Shown here one piece after another: positions 5,548 to 12,698 of a stretch of 12,698 bases of DNA. The number at the start of each line of letters is the position of its first letter. Position 1 is the stretch's first letter. A program made the translations under genes and the position numbers. A model generated the notes under the pieces. The model did not search any database, had not been told where the DNA came from, and saw only the letters and a program-made list of their open reading frames with translations. The DNA is taken from contig JAJRTM010000048.1 of assembly GCA_024278285.1 (NCBI GenBank), forward strand, positions 1 through 12,698, given 5' to 3'. The stretch comes from Planctomycetota bacterium. GTDB lineage: Bacteria > Planctomycetota > Planctomycetia > Planctomycetales > Planctomycetaceae.

Positions 5548-7617
5548 TTATTTCGCAGGGAAAAAACGATCCAGTGTTTCCTGTCTGGGTGGTTTGGTGA
5601 CGAGTGATACGAGTATCATGGCTAACGTGGAGCCGAAGATCATCGTCATCACCGGCATCGTCTGAATGATTCCCGGTGCGATCTGTTGCCCCGGTTTGGT
5701 GAAGCTGACGAATGACTCACCACCAAAGTTAATCGTGAAGTTTGAAATCGCTGCGTAATCGGACATCGTAAACAGATACAGCCACAACGAAATTGCAGTG
5801 ATAATACAGGCATACGCCCCGGCTTTAGTTAAGCGTTTCCAATAAAGTGCAGCCAAAATTAACGGGAACAAACTCGAAAATCCGCTGAAACACCAGACTC
5901 CCAGCGTAAAGACATGCCGCGGTTCAAACAGACTAAAGAAGTACGTGAGCGCGACAATTCCGATGATAAACAGACGGGCGATCACAATAATCTGCTTATC
6001 ATTAAAACGATTTTTGCCGCCATAATGAACAACGATATCTTCGGTAAAAATGGTGCCGACACACAGAAATTGACTATCCAGCGAAGACATGATCGCTGCG
6101 AGAATCCCTGCGGTCAAAAATCCGGTTAAGACAGGCGTTGTGATCATCTTCACCATCGACGCCAAAACTGCATTGGGAGGAAAATGCGGCGGGAACATCG
6201 CTCTGCCATTCAGTTCTGCAGACGTTGCCCAGACACCAACCAGCACACAAGGAACCCAAACGATCATAATGAAAATTGGATGAGCCACGACTGGCAATTT
6301 GAAACTGCTGGCACTTTTTGCGGTCAGCCAATGTTGAAACAGGTGCGGAAACATTCCCACAGACAGCGGCACAAAAAGATACGTCAAAAATTTCCACGGA
6401 TCGAGATGATGCGGTGCATCGGGCGCCCATTTGGTGGCGCGGTAAACGCCGCGTGCTTTTTTTCGTGTCCAAAATGTTCCCGCTTTCGGGTTCTCTGGAT
6501 CCATCAGTTTTTTCGGGTGACCAATTTTATCAGCGAAGATTTTATATCCCGCCGTTTCTGCTCCCGCTTTGCGTGGATACTGCTGTATCGATTCGTGTGT
6601 CAGTTCGGCTTTGTCCCAGTCCTCCGGTATTGTTTCCGGCGGGATACGGTCATCCTGCCAGACGTAAGCATCGTTGATTTGTGCAATCGAAAGTTGTTTC
6701 AGTAATCCGTTTTTCTTTGCGAAAATTGTTTCCGCTTTCAATTTCCAATTGGGCATACGCGGTTTGAAGGCGGCGTACGCCTCTTTTTTCTGCTCAGCGG
6801 TAAGAGAAATTGATTTCAGCTTTTTGGAGGCGAAATTGTATTTCGCCATCGTGGTCCACTGCGCAAACGATTTTTCGTACCGTGCCTGATCTTCCGGGGC
6901 AACGGATCGCATCAGTTTGGAAGGATTCTTTTTGACAACTGCTTCACTGGCTGCTTTAAGTCCTCCCAAATCCTCAGCGATAATGTAGAACGTGACAACA
7001 CCAAGGACCATGAAGACGAGTGTTTGAAAAGTATTCGCCCACGCGGTCCCGCGCATGCCGCCGAAGAAAACGTAAACGAGAACAACGCCACATATTACCA
7101 ACGAAGCCAGCCAGGGCGGAATGCCGTAATCGTAATGAGCAAAGCTCGTTGCAAACGCACCTTCGGTCACGCTGTTCACAACCGCCCCAGAAGCCATCAC
7201 GCCAATCAGCAAATACGGAATGACCAGCCCGATCAAAATTGGAAAGAGCAAGATCCCGATCTTGTCGCTTTCAAGACGATCCCGGAAAAATTGAATTTGT
7301 GTCGTGTATCCATATTTTTTCCCCAGCGTCCAAACCTTCACGCCAAGTACAAAAAAGCAAAGCGAATGAATAATCCCGGAAGAGCTGGCGAGCATTCCGT
7401 AAACGCCGATCCCTTCCTTGTACGCTTCGCCGCTGGAACCGACCAGCGCAAACGCGGTCATCGTGGTGCCGAAGATTGACATCAATAATAAAAACGGACC
7501 AATCGAATGGCTCGCCAGCATGTAATCTTTACTGGTCCCTTTGAACAGCCGACTGGAAAAGATTCCCAGAATCAACAACAACACCAGATAGATAGAAATA
7601 ATCGTTAACTGAATCAC
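5548..7617 (-). CDS. Sodium:solute symporter (SSS family) with large inserted domain
   Basis: This inner-membrane transporter of 689 residues couples Na+ entry to import of a small organic solute; the substrate is unknown. The N-terminal half shows the usual pattern: TM1 IYLVLLLILGIFSSRLFKG, GTTMTAFALVGSSGEAY (50-66), and the family signature FFGGMRGTAWANTFQ (184-198). The second half has the sodium-site region AAIMSSLDSQFL (507-518, with Ser511/Ser512), then several more helices. Between about 219 and 407 lies a Lys-rich hydrophilic insert of some 185 residues where ordinary family members have a short loop; hence the length over the usual 480-600. The start is GTG with a textbook GGAGGTGA six bases before it (counted from GGAGG), and GTGA overlaps the stop of the DUF3311 gene, so the two are translationally coupled. 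Confidence 0.95.
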   Translation of the reverse strand: MIQLTIISIYLVLLLILGIFSSRLFKGTSKDYMLASHSIGPFLLLMSIFGTTMTAFALVGSSGEAYKEGIGVYGMLASSSGIIHSLCFFVLGVKVWTLGKKYGYTTQIQFFRDRLESDKIGILLFPILIGLVIPYLLIGVMASGAVVNSVTEGAFATSFAHYDYGIPPWLASLVICGVVLVYVFFGGMRGTAWANTFQTLVFMVLGVVTFYIIAEDLGGLKAASEAVVKKNPSKLMRSVAPEDQARYEKSFAQWTTMAKYNFASKKLKSISLTAEQKKEAYAAFKPRMPNWKLKAETIFAKKNGLLKQLSIAQINDAYVWQDDRIPPETIPEDWDKAELTHESIQQYPRKAGAETAGYKIFADKIGHPKKLMDPENPKAGTFWTRKKARGVYRATKWAPDAPHHLDPWKFLTYLFVPLSVGMFPHLFQHWLTAKSASSFKLPVVAHPIFIMIVWVPCVLVGVWATSAELNGRAMFPPHFPPNAVLASMVKMITTPVLTGFLTAGILAAIMSSLDSQFLCVGTIFTEDIVVHYGGKNRFNDKQIIVIARLFIIGIVALTYFFSLFEPRHVFTLGVWCFSGFSSLFPLILAALYWKRLTKAGAYACIITAISLWLYLFTMSDYAAISNFTINFGGESFVSFTKPGQQIAPGIIQTMPVMTMIFGSTLAMILVSLVTKPPRQETLDRFFPAK

Positions 7618-7847
7618 GCTTCACCTCCGTTATTTTCAGGTGAAACAGGAGCATCCTCAGCAACATCGACCGGCCAGATGTAAATGGTCGCCAGCAACCA
7701 CGTAGCCGCTGCAGCGACAGAAATCCCCGCGTGATAAACCAACCCAATCGGCATAAAACCAAACAGAAGTGTTGCATCATCCCAGAACCAAAAATCCTGG
7801 TGAAGGACGAGCAGTAACAGGACAAGTCCCCAGATTACATATTTCAT
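7614..7847 (-). CDS. DUF3311 small membrane protein, symporter partner
   Basis: The 77-residue protein has two hydrophobic helices (about 4-20 and 30-55). LHQDFWFWDD and LLFGFMPIGLVYHAG between and within them are the hallmark of DUF3311, a family repeatedly found directly before SSS-type symporters, probably as a small subunit, as DUF485-type proteins accompany other symporters. Its stop overlaps the symporter GTG by 4 nt (GTGA). I chose the ATG at 7847, preceded by GAGAG; an in-frame TTG at 7874 would add nine polar residues not typical of the family. The tail is acidic and shares its last codons with the symporter ribosome binding site. Confidence 0.88.
   Translation of the reverse strand: MKYVIWGLVLLLLVLHQDFWFWDDATLLFGFMPIGLVYHAGISVAAAATWLLATIYIWPVDVAEDAPVSPENNGGEA
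7621..7628 (-). promoter_or_regulatory. Strong ribosome binding site for the symporter GTG start
   Basis: On the minus strand GGAGGTGA, a full match to the anti-Shine-Dalgarno core, lies inside the last codons of the DUF3311 gene, three bases before the GTG at 7617. It decides the start codon, since no ATG is near. Confidence 0.8.
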
Positions 7848-8091
7848 AGATAGATATCTCTCGCTTAGTTTCAAGCAACGGCAGGAATCAACAGGCAGGA
7901 TTACGATTTGTTTTGAGAATTCGTTATTCTAACAGGGCATTAAACCCAAAAAACAGGATTCCGTATTGCACTTTCTTAAATTTCTCCACAAAAAGTGTCA
8001 CTCGACAACGGGCAGTTCCCAATCCGAAAAAACCGGAAACGAGAAGAAATAAGGAGCACTCGAATAATTACTGTCTCATTTCACAACAGAG

Positions 8092-8268
8092 ATGAATACA
8101 CGACTTAAACGAGAGATTGAAAAGACGACAGTAATTGTTCGAGCGACCCTAACCTACGAATCATCATTCGCCCCATTCCAGAAAGTCATCGAAGTCTACC
8201 AATCTGTTTCTCGATTAAAAAGTGATCTGGAACTTATTGAACGATTCATTTGTGGGAGCCTCTATTAA
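8092..8268 (+). CDS. Possible small ORF, 58 residues, unknown
   Basis: An ATG-to-TAA frame encodes a protein-like sequence: MNTRLKREIEKTTVIVRATL at the start, SSFAPFQKVIEVYQSVSRLK in the middle and LELIERFICGSLY at the end. Composition is balanced, with alternating charged and hydrophobic residues that would suit two amphipathic helices. I do not recognise it. There is no good ribosome binding site next to the ATG (AAGGAG lies about 36 bp upstream). It starts 245 bp from the divergent DUF3311 start. It could be a real small gene, a decayed remnant of a larger one, or chance. 7848-8091 otherwise shows nothing clear. Confidence 0.35.
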   Translation: MNTRLKREIEKTTVIVRATLTYESSFAPFQKVIEVYQSVSRLKSDLELIERFICGSLY

Positions 8269-8281
8269 TTCAAAAGGAGCA

Positions 8282-8339
8282 CAGACATTCCGGTCTGTTT
8301 CGGTTGGGCAGGCCTTATTAAAAGCAGACAAGAATGTCT
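8282..8339. repeat. Inverted repeat with AGACATTC/GAATGTCT arms
   Basis: The arms AGACATTCCGGTCTG (8283-8297) and CAGACAAGAATGTCT (8325-8339) pair with 13 of 15 bases over a 27-nt loop. Each arm can also fold on itself (CAGAC/GTCTG in the left arm). From memory similar AGACATTC repeats are scattered in planctomycete genomes. It begins 14 bp after the small ORF stop, so it could also serve as its terminator, but no T tract follows. Confidence 0.6.
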
Positions 8340-8420
8340 ACTCTCCGTTCAATCCACATTTATTGTATTAATAGGAGGTTCCCTTGTTCCATTTGAGTCT
8401 ACTCCCCGGCACGAATTCAT

Positions 8421-8449
8421 TTGAGTTCTTTGATTTATTCCGTTATAAT
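8421..8449 (+). promoter_or_regulatory. Sigma-70-like promoter candidate for the esterase gene
   Basis: TTGAGT (8421-8426) and a perfect TATAAT (8444-8449) are separated by exactly 17 bp. Transcription would start near 8456, leaving a leader of about 155 nt before the esterase ATG. Only sequence resemblance supports this. Confidence 0.4.
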
Positions 8450-8568
8450 TATCCTGTCGCGAAGATCTCGTGGCAGCCTGCCTTATTGAGCTATCCTTTC
8501 CGCAAAAAAACGGTCAGGAATTGGCCTCCCGCCTGTAGATCCGTCGCATTGGTGATCAGTTTTCCTGA

Positions 8569-8589
8569 TTGAGCAAGCATTTTGCTCAA
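8569..8589 (+). promoter_or_regulatory. Leader hairpin upstream of the esterase
   Basis: TTGAGCAA and TTGCTCAA form a perfect 8-bp stem with a 5-nt loop. It ends 9 bp before the AAGGAA ribosome binding site (8597-8602) of the esterase. With no T tract it is not a typical terminator and may protect or modulate the message. Confidence 0.4.
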
Positions 8590-8611
8590 CGTAATTAAGG
8601 AACGCAAGGCG

Positions 8612-9727
8612 ATGATATCTCGCAGAAGTTTTCTCACACACTCCGCGTCTGCACTGGCAGTTGGCTCTCTTCTTTCTGGTGGTCAACAATCAGCAAAAGC
8701 GAACGTTGCCAAGGGTGAGATCGCCTGGCACGATGTGAGAGACTGGGGGGTGGAAGGCCGTGGCTGGGACGATACGGAAAAATATTTCGACCGCCTGCCC
8801 GCCCGTGCCAAGGGAAAAGTTCGCTCAGCCGTCTGGGGTCTGTCACGGCACAGTGCAGGAATGCTCGTCCGCTTTCGTACCGATTCAACTTCAATTCACG
8901 CCCATTACAAAGTGACCTCTGCTGGCTTGGCGATGCCCCACATGCCCGCGACCGGTGTTTCGGGACTCGATTTATATGCAGAAGACGACAAGGGAAACAC
9001 TCGCTGGCTCGCGGTGACAAAACCGAACAAGCAGGAAATGAAGTTAGCGATCATTTCCGGCATCATCCCCGGAGAGAGAACGTACACCGTTTATCTTCCT
9101 CTTTATAACGGCACCGAATTCTTGAAGATCGGCGTGCCAGCCGGTTGCTCTTTTGAACCACTGGAACCACGTAAAGAGAAACCGCTCGTTTTTTATGGAA
9201 CATCGATCACACACGGCGCCTGTGCGTCTCGACCGGGCATGCCTCATCCTGCGATTTTGGGGCGTCGCTTGAACATGCCGATTATCAACCTCGGTTTTTC
9301 CGGCAACGGCAAACTGGAAAAAGAAGTGGGCAATTTCATGTGTGAATTGGATCCAGCCGTGTATATCCTCGATTGCCTGCCGAACATGGTTGCCAAAGAA
9401 GTCGCAGAGCGGACCGAACCGTTCGTCAAACAACTTCGTCAAGCCCATCCAGAAACACCGATTCTGATGGTCGAAGATCGCACGTATCCGAATACGCCGT
9501 TTCTGCTACGCAATCAAAAACGACACGCGACCAGCCGGGCTGAGTTTCAGAAAGCGTACCAGAATTTATTGAAAGCAGGCTTCAAAAAAATGGCCTACAT
9601 CAAAGGAGAAACATTACTCGGCGAAGATCGCGACGACACCACCGACGGTTCACATCCGTCCGATCTCGGTTTTTATCGGCACGCCGAAGTTTTCGAACCA
9701 GCACTACGAAAATTACTTAAAGCATAA
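8612..9727 (+). CDS. Tat-exported SGNH/GDSL-type esterase with GxDLY N-terminal domain
   Basis: The 371-residue exported hydrolase probably removes acyl groups such as acetate from a carbohydrate or similar ester. The N-terminus MISRRSFLTHSASALAVGSL is a twin-arginine signal, with likely cleavage after SAKA near residue 30. Residues about 32-185 form the beta-rich N-terminal domain, including GLDLY (118-122), the name-giving GxDLY motif. The SGNH domain follows: block I FYGTSITHG (194-202) with the nucleophile Ser198, GFSGNG (228-233) supplying the oxyanion Gly and Asn, and DGSH (345-348) giving the catalytic Asp345 and His348. All catalytic residues are present. I chose the ATG at 8612, with AAGGAA nine bases before it; the TTG at 8582 lies within a hairpin and would bury the signal. 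It is the first of three exported-protein genes. Confidence 0.92.
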   Translation: MISRRSFLTHSASALAVGSLLSGGQQSAKANVAKGEIAWHDVRDWGVEGRGWDDTEKYFDRLPARAKGKVRSAVWGLSRHSAGMLVRFRTDSTSIHAHYKVTSAGLAMPHMPATGVSGLDLYAEDDKGNTRWLAVTKPNKQEMKLAIISGIIPGERTYTVYLPLYNGTEFLKIGVPAGCSFEPLEPRKEKPLVFYGTSITHGACASRPGMPHPAILGRRLNMPIINLGFSGNGKLEKEVGNFMCELDPAVYILDCLPNMVAKEVAERTEPFVKQLRQAHPETPILMVEDRTYPNTPFLLRNQKRHATSRAEFQKAYQNLLKAGFKKMAYIKGETLLGEDRDDTTDGSHPSDLGFYRHAEVFEPALRKLLKA

Positions 9728-9946
9728 CAGTAGGGTGCGTAGGTCAGGCTGTGCCTGACAAAACAGACTTCAAGAAAAAAATGAAACTGGGTAGCCCATC
9801 CGCTTTTAGCGGTTGGGTTGCGTAGAAACAAGAGGTTTGCGCCATGTGGTTTCCTTTTATATTGGCAGTTTCAATGTTATCGAAAGCACATGGCGCGAGC
9901 ATCTTGTGCCTGACGGCACCCAACCACTGAAGTGGTCGGGCTACCC
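9728..9946. repeat. Long palindromic repeat between esterase and DUF1501 genes
   Basis: Two nested inverted pairs make a 158-bp foldback (9789-9946). The outer arms are GGGTAGCCC...GGTTGGG (9789-9817) and CCCAACC...GGGCTACCC (9919-9946). The inner arms 9829-9854 and 9881-9906 match at 21 of 26 positions around the shared core GCGCCATGTG/CACATGGCGC. Each outer arm holds its own small hairpin (CCGCTTTTAGCGG at 9800-9812; ACCACTGAAGTGGT at 9923-9936). In front, right after the esterase stop, is a 7-bp hairpin GTCAGGCTGTGCCTGAC (9743-9759) that may act as terminator; GTGCCTGAC recurs at 9906-9914. Nothing in the gap codes for protein. Confidence 0.75.
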
Positions 9947-9994
9947 TCGTTCATAAATTGTTGATTCCGGTTTATCCAAGTTAAGAGTATCATC

Positions 9995-11446
9995 ATGAAC
10001 ATGACACAAAACGATATTTTATCGATACGAACCCGGCGGCATCTGTTTCGGGATTGCGGGGTTGGGCTGGGCAAAATTGCGTTGGCTTCGCTGATGGCTG
10101 GTTCCCTTAATTCCGGGAAAACGGCTCAGGCGGCTCAGCACGGGGGCTTGCCCGGCGTGCCTCATTTTACAGGCAAAGCGAAGCGAGTTATTTATTTGTT
10201 CATGGCTGGTGCGCCAAGTCAACTGGAGTTGTTCGATAACAAACCGAAGCTGAAAGAACTGGAAGGGAAACCGATTCCGCCTTCGGTTATCAAAGGGCAA
10301 CGGTATGCGTTCATTCAGCCAGATGCCGCGGTGCTTGGGCCACGTTTCAAATTTGCCAAACATGGAGAATCGGGACTGGAACTTTCCGAAACGCTGCCTC
10401 ACCTGGCAAAAGTGGCGGATGATATCACGCTGGTTCGCTCGGTGCATACCGACCTGTTCAATCACTCGCCGGCTCAACTGTTTATCAATACCGGTTTTGG
10501 AATTCCCGGACGTCCAAGCATGGGGGCTTGGCTCAGTTACGGATTGGGCAACGAAGCAGACGACCTGCCTACATTTGTCGTCCTGAAAAGTGGAGGTAGC
10601 TTGAGTGGTGGCTCTGGAATGTGGTCAGCCGGTTTTTTGCCTTCGCAACATCAGGGGGTTCCATTTCGCGGGCAGGGTGATCCGATTCTGCATGTTTCGA
10701 ACCCGAAAGGAATCGATAAACGAGCTCAGCGGGAATCTCTCGATCTGATCCGCTCGATGAACCTGCTTCAATACGATCAATTGCACGATCCCGAAATTAA
10801 AACGCGAATCGATGCTTATGAAATGGCGTTTCGAATGCAGTCACGCGCTCCGGAATTGATGGAGTTTTCTCAGGAATCGAAAGCAACACTCGATGCTTAC
10901 GGGGCAGACCTCAAAAAGCCAGCCGCCGCGTTTGCGAATAACTGTTTGCTGGCGCGACGATTAGCCGAGCGTGGCGTGCGGTTCATTCAGGTTTATCATT
11001 CCGGCTGGGATCATCACAGTAATGTCGAAGGGGGCGTCAAGGGACAGTGCAAAAAAACGGATCAGGCAACCGCTGCACTCATTCAAGATTTGAAACAACG
11101 CGGCTTGTTGGAAGACACGCTTATTGTCTGGGGAGGCGAATTTGGCCGCACGCCAATGGTCGAAGCAAGTGCAGCGCTGGGACGAAGCATGGGGCGGGAT
11201 CATCATCCGCAGGCGTTTTCGATGTGGTTTTCCGGGGCGGGAATTAAGCCGGGGATTACATACGGTGCGACCGACGAACTCGGTTTCCATCCGATTGAAA
11301 AGCCGGCACACGTGCATGATATTCAAGCAACCATTTTGCACACTTTGGGGATTGATCACACCCGTTTAACCTTCAAGGCGAACGGCCTCAACTTCCGATT
11401 AACCGGCGTGGAAGATCATCACCCGATTAAAGAAATTCTGAGTTAA
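9995..11446 (+). CDS. DUF1501 family protein, Tat-exported, sulfatase-like fold
   Basis: The 483-residue exported protein belongs to DUF1501, an alkaline-phosphatase/sulfatase-fold family greatly expanded in planctomycetes; no activity is firmly established. The N-terminus has the twin-arginine motif RTRRHLFRDCGVGLGK (12-27) and an Ala-rich cleavage zone near 46. Family landmarks are VIYLFMAGAPSQLELFD (65-81), RSVHTDLFNHSPAQLFINTG (148-167), GRPSMGAWLSYGLG (172-185), FIQVYHSGWDHHSN (330-343), IVWGGEFGRTP (377-387) and GRDHHPQAFSMWFSGAGI (400-417). The His, Asp and Glu in these blocks are the likely metal ligands. The length is normal. The ATG at 9995 has AAGAG seven bases before it. It lies between an esterase and a PSCyt1/DUF1549 protein; DUF1501 and the latter almost always pair. 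Confidence 0.96.
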   Translation: MNMTQNDILSIRTRRHLFRDCGVGLGKIALASLMAGSLNSGKTAQAAQHGGLPGVPHFTGKAKRVIYLFMAGAPSQLELFDNKPKLKELEGKPIPPSVIKGQRYAFIQPDAAVLGPRFKFAKHGESGLELSETLPHLAKVADDITLVRSVHTDLFNHSPAQLFINTGFGIPGRPSMGAWLSYGLGNEADDLPTFVVLKSGGSLSGGSGMWSAGFLPSQHQGVPFRGQGDPILHVSNPKGIDKRAQRESLDLIRSMNLLQYDQLHDPEIKTRIDAYEMAFRMQSRAPELMEFSQESKATLDAYGADLKKPAAAFANNCLLARRLAERGVRFIQVYHSGWDHHSNVEGGVKGQCKKTDQATAALIQDLKQRGLLEDTLIVWGGEFGRTPMVEASAALGRSMGRDHHPQAFSMWFSGAGIKPGITYGATDELGFHPIEKPAHVHDIQATILHTLGIDHTRLTFKANGLNFRLTGVEDHHPIKEILS

Positions 11447-11453
11447 AATAGAA

Positions 11454-11581
11454 CCAGGCGAGCCGGGTCAGTAATGACCCTGGTAACTTTCGAGTGATTA
11501 TGTTGGTGAGCATTTTTCAAAATTGGTTGCCGGTAAACAATGGCAGAGCCACCAGGGGGTTAACACCCCCGGCTCGCCTGG
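11454..11581. repeat. Palindromic repeat between DUF1501 and PSCyt1 genes
   Basis: Perfect 14-bp outer arms, CCAGGCGAGCCGGG (11454-11467) and CCCGGCTCGCCTGG (11568-11581), enclose two further hairpins: GGGTCAGTAATGACCC (11465-11480) and GGGGGTTAACACCCCC (11555-11570). Both share bases with the outer arms, so the element can fold either as one long stem or as two short ones. It begins 8 bp after the DUF1501 stop and ends 26 bp before the next start. It could reduce read-through between the two genes. Confidence 0.8.
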
Positions 11582-11607
11582 AATAATAAATAATTGAGAG
11601 AATAGTC

Positions 11608-12698
11608 ATGTTTTTGCGACAACAATGGATGAGCCTGTTCGCCTTACTGCTTTTATTCAGTATGGTCGCCTCATTAACTGAAGCGGCTGAACCGGATTCG
11701 CCTCCTGATTTCAATCAGGATATTCGTCCGATCCTTTCGGAAAATTGCTATTTCTGCCATGGTCCGGACGAAGATCATCGCGAAGCGGATTTACGCCTGG
11801 ATGATCGCGAAACAGCAATCGAATTTCTGGCCATCGTTCCCGGCAAACCGGAAGAAAGCGAATTGCTCAACAGGCTGCATACAACTGATCCCGAAGAAGT
11901 GATGCCGCCGCCCCGCACAAAAAAGAAACTAACGAAAAAAGAAATTGCGTTATTAACAAAGTGGATCGAAGCCGGGGCAGAGTACGAAGGGCAGTGGTCC
12001 TTCATACCGCTTAAACCGGTTGATGTTCCCAAAGTGAAAAATGGAAAATGGGTACGCAATCCGATTGATCATTTCGTCTTGAAGAACCTGGAACAAAACC
12101 AGTTGCAGCCAAATCAAACTGCAAGTAAAGAACGACTGATTCGCCGAGTGACGTTCGACATTACGGGCTTACCTCCAACTCTTGAACAGATCGATGCCTT
12201 TCTGGCTGATGACTCGCCGAATGCCTACGAAAAACTGGTAGATCGCTTACTCGCTTCCCCGCGTTATGGCGAGCGGATGACAACCGAATGGCTTGATGTC
12301 GCGCGCTACAGCGACACCTACGGCTATCAGGTGGACCGCGACCGCTACGTCTGGCCGTGGAAAGATTGGGTGATCCGTTCCTTCAATAAGAACATGCCTT
12401 ACAATCAATTTATCGTCGAACAACTTGCAGGCGACCTGCTTCCGAATGCGACGGATGATCAAATTCTGGCGACCACTTTCAATCGGCTACATCCACAAAA
12501 AGTGGAAGGGGGCAGTACGCCCGAAGAATTTCGTGTCGAGTATGTTGCAGACCGCACCGAAACGATTGGCACTGCCTTTTTAGGGATGACACTTCTGTGC
12601 TGCCGGTGTCATTCGCACAAGTACGATCCGATCACGCAACACGAGTATTATCAGCTCTCCTCATTTCTGGATAACATCGACGAAGCCGGCCTGTATTC
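11608..12698 (+). CDS. PSCyt1/DUF1549 planctomycete cytochrome c-like protein (3' end outside window)
   Basis: The frame stays open from the ATG at 11608 to the window edge, giving 363 residues of what is usually a protein of 750-1100. A Sec-type signal peptide ([17 protein letters not shown], cleavage near 27) leads into the PSCyt1 domain (about 34-125). That domain has the single heme-binding motif CYFCH (Cys47, Cys50, His51) and EEVMPPP, whose Met99 is the likely second heme ligand. DUF1549 follows (about 150-360), with [15 protein letters not shown] (177-191), [20 protein letters not shown] (220-239) and [15 protein letters not shown] (329-343), whose second CxxCH (Cys331, Cys334, His335) is a family hallmark. 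The missing part should hold DUF1553. This is an envelope protein, presumed redox-active; the reaction is unknown. Here DUF1501 lies upstream; in many such loci it is downstream. Confidence 0.96.
   Translation, partial: MFLRQQWMSLFALLLLFSMVASLTEAAEPDSPPDFNQDIRPILSENCYFCHGPDEDHREADLRLDDRETAIEFLAIVPGKPEESELLNRLHTTDPEEVMPPPRTKKKLTKKEIALLTKWIEAGAEYEGQWSFIPLKPVDVPKVKNGKWVRNPIDHFVLKNLEQNQLQPNQTASKERLIRRVTFDITGLPPTLEQIDAFLADDSPNAYEKLVDRLLASPRYGERMTTEWLDVARYSDTYGYQVDRDRYVWPWKDWVIRSFNKNMPYNQFIVEQLAGDLLPNATDDQILATTFNRLHPQKVEGGSTPEEFRVEYVADRTETIGTAFLGMTLLCCRCHSHKYDPITQHEYYQLSSFLDNIDEAGLY

Noticed and set aside
5914..7479. Plus-strand frames opposite the symporter, up to 173 residues
   Set aside because: They lie fully inside a gene with clear family motifs on the other strand and have shadow-like composition.
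7913..8095. 60-residue plus-strand frame
   Set aside because: It is rich in Arg, Asn and Lys with no hydrophobic pattern, and has no ribosome binding site.
9044..9448. Minus-strand 134-residue frame
   Set aside because: It lies opposite the catalytic region of the esterase, which has all expected motifs.
10019..10477. Minus-strand 152-residue frame
   Set aside because: It is antisense to the DUF1501 gene and Arg/Phe/Gln-rich without domains.
11775..12462. Minus-strand frames near the right edge
   Set aside because: They are shadows of the PSCyt1/DUF1549 gene, which is open to the window end on the plus strand.

Overview
The window looks like chromosomal DNA from a planctomycete, probably class Planctomycetia with moderate GC. 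The best evidence is the 3' part, where a DUF1501 protein sits beside a protein with a PSCyt1 (planctomycete cytochrome c) domain followed by DUF1549, a pairing typical of this group. Several intergenic gaps also carry palindromic repeats of kinds common in such genomes. I saw no rRNA, tRNA, CRISPR array, phage gene or intact insertion sequence.

Layout, left to right. (1) 1-99 is a hairpin-rich dispersed repeat. A two-domain GNAT acetyltransferase follows on the minus strand (246-1274). (2) A small plus-strand protein with a Cys/His cluster, resembling planctomycete anti-sigma or zinc-finger partner proteins (1531-1944), has a promoter-like palindrome upstream. (3) A hairpin repeat separates it from a convergent minus-strand pair: a ComB-type 2-phosphosulfolactate phosphatase (3779-4543) and a GT39-like membrane glycosyltransferase (2069-3742). 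(4) 4571-5232 is about 650 bp without a credible gene, built from concentric inverted repeats. (5) A minus-strand operon follows: DUF3311 small membrane protein (7614-7847), sodium:solute symporter with an unusual inserted hydrophilic domain of about 185 residues (5548-7617), and a small membrane protein (5233-5523). (6) 7848-8611 is mostly non-coding, with one possible 58-residue ORF, a hairpin repeat, and a promoter-like site and leader hairpin. (7) Three plus-strand exported proteins end the window: a Tat-exported SGNH/GDSL esterase (8612-9727), a Tat-exported DUF1501 protein (9995-11446), and the N-terminal 363 residues of a PSCyt1/DUF1549 protein (11608 to the window edge). Two different palindromic repeats separate them.

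Working together: the exported esterase, DUF1501 protein and cytochrome-like protein probably act in the cell envelope on a shared, unknown substrate, perhaps an acylated or sulfated polysaccharide. That is inference from family context. The symporter operon would import a small organic solute with sodium. I did not find a clearly new enzyme system. The two most unusual things are the nested palindromic element at 4571-5216 and the symporter insert.
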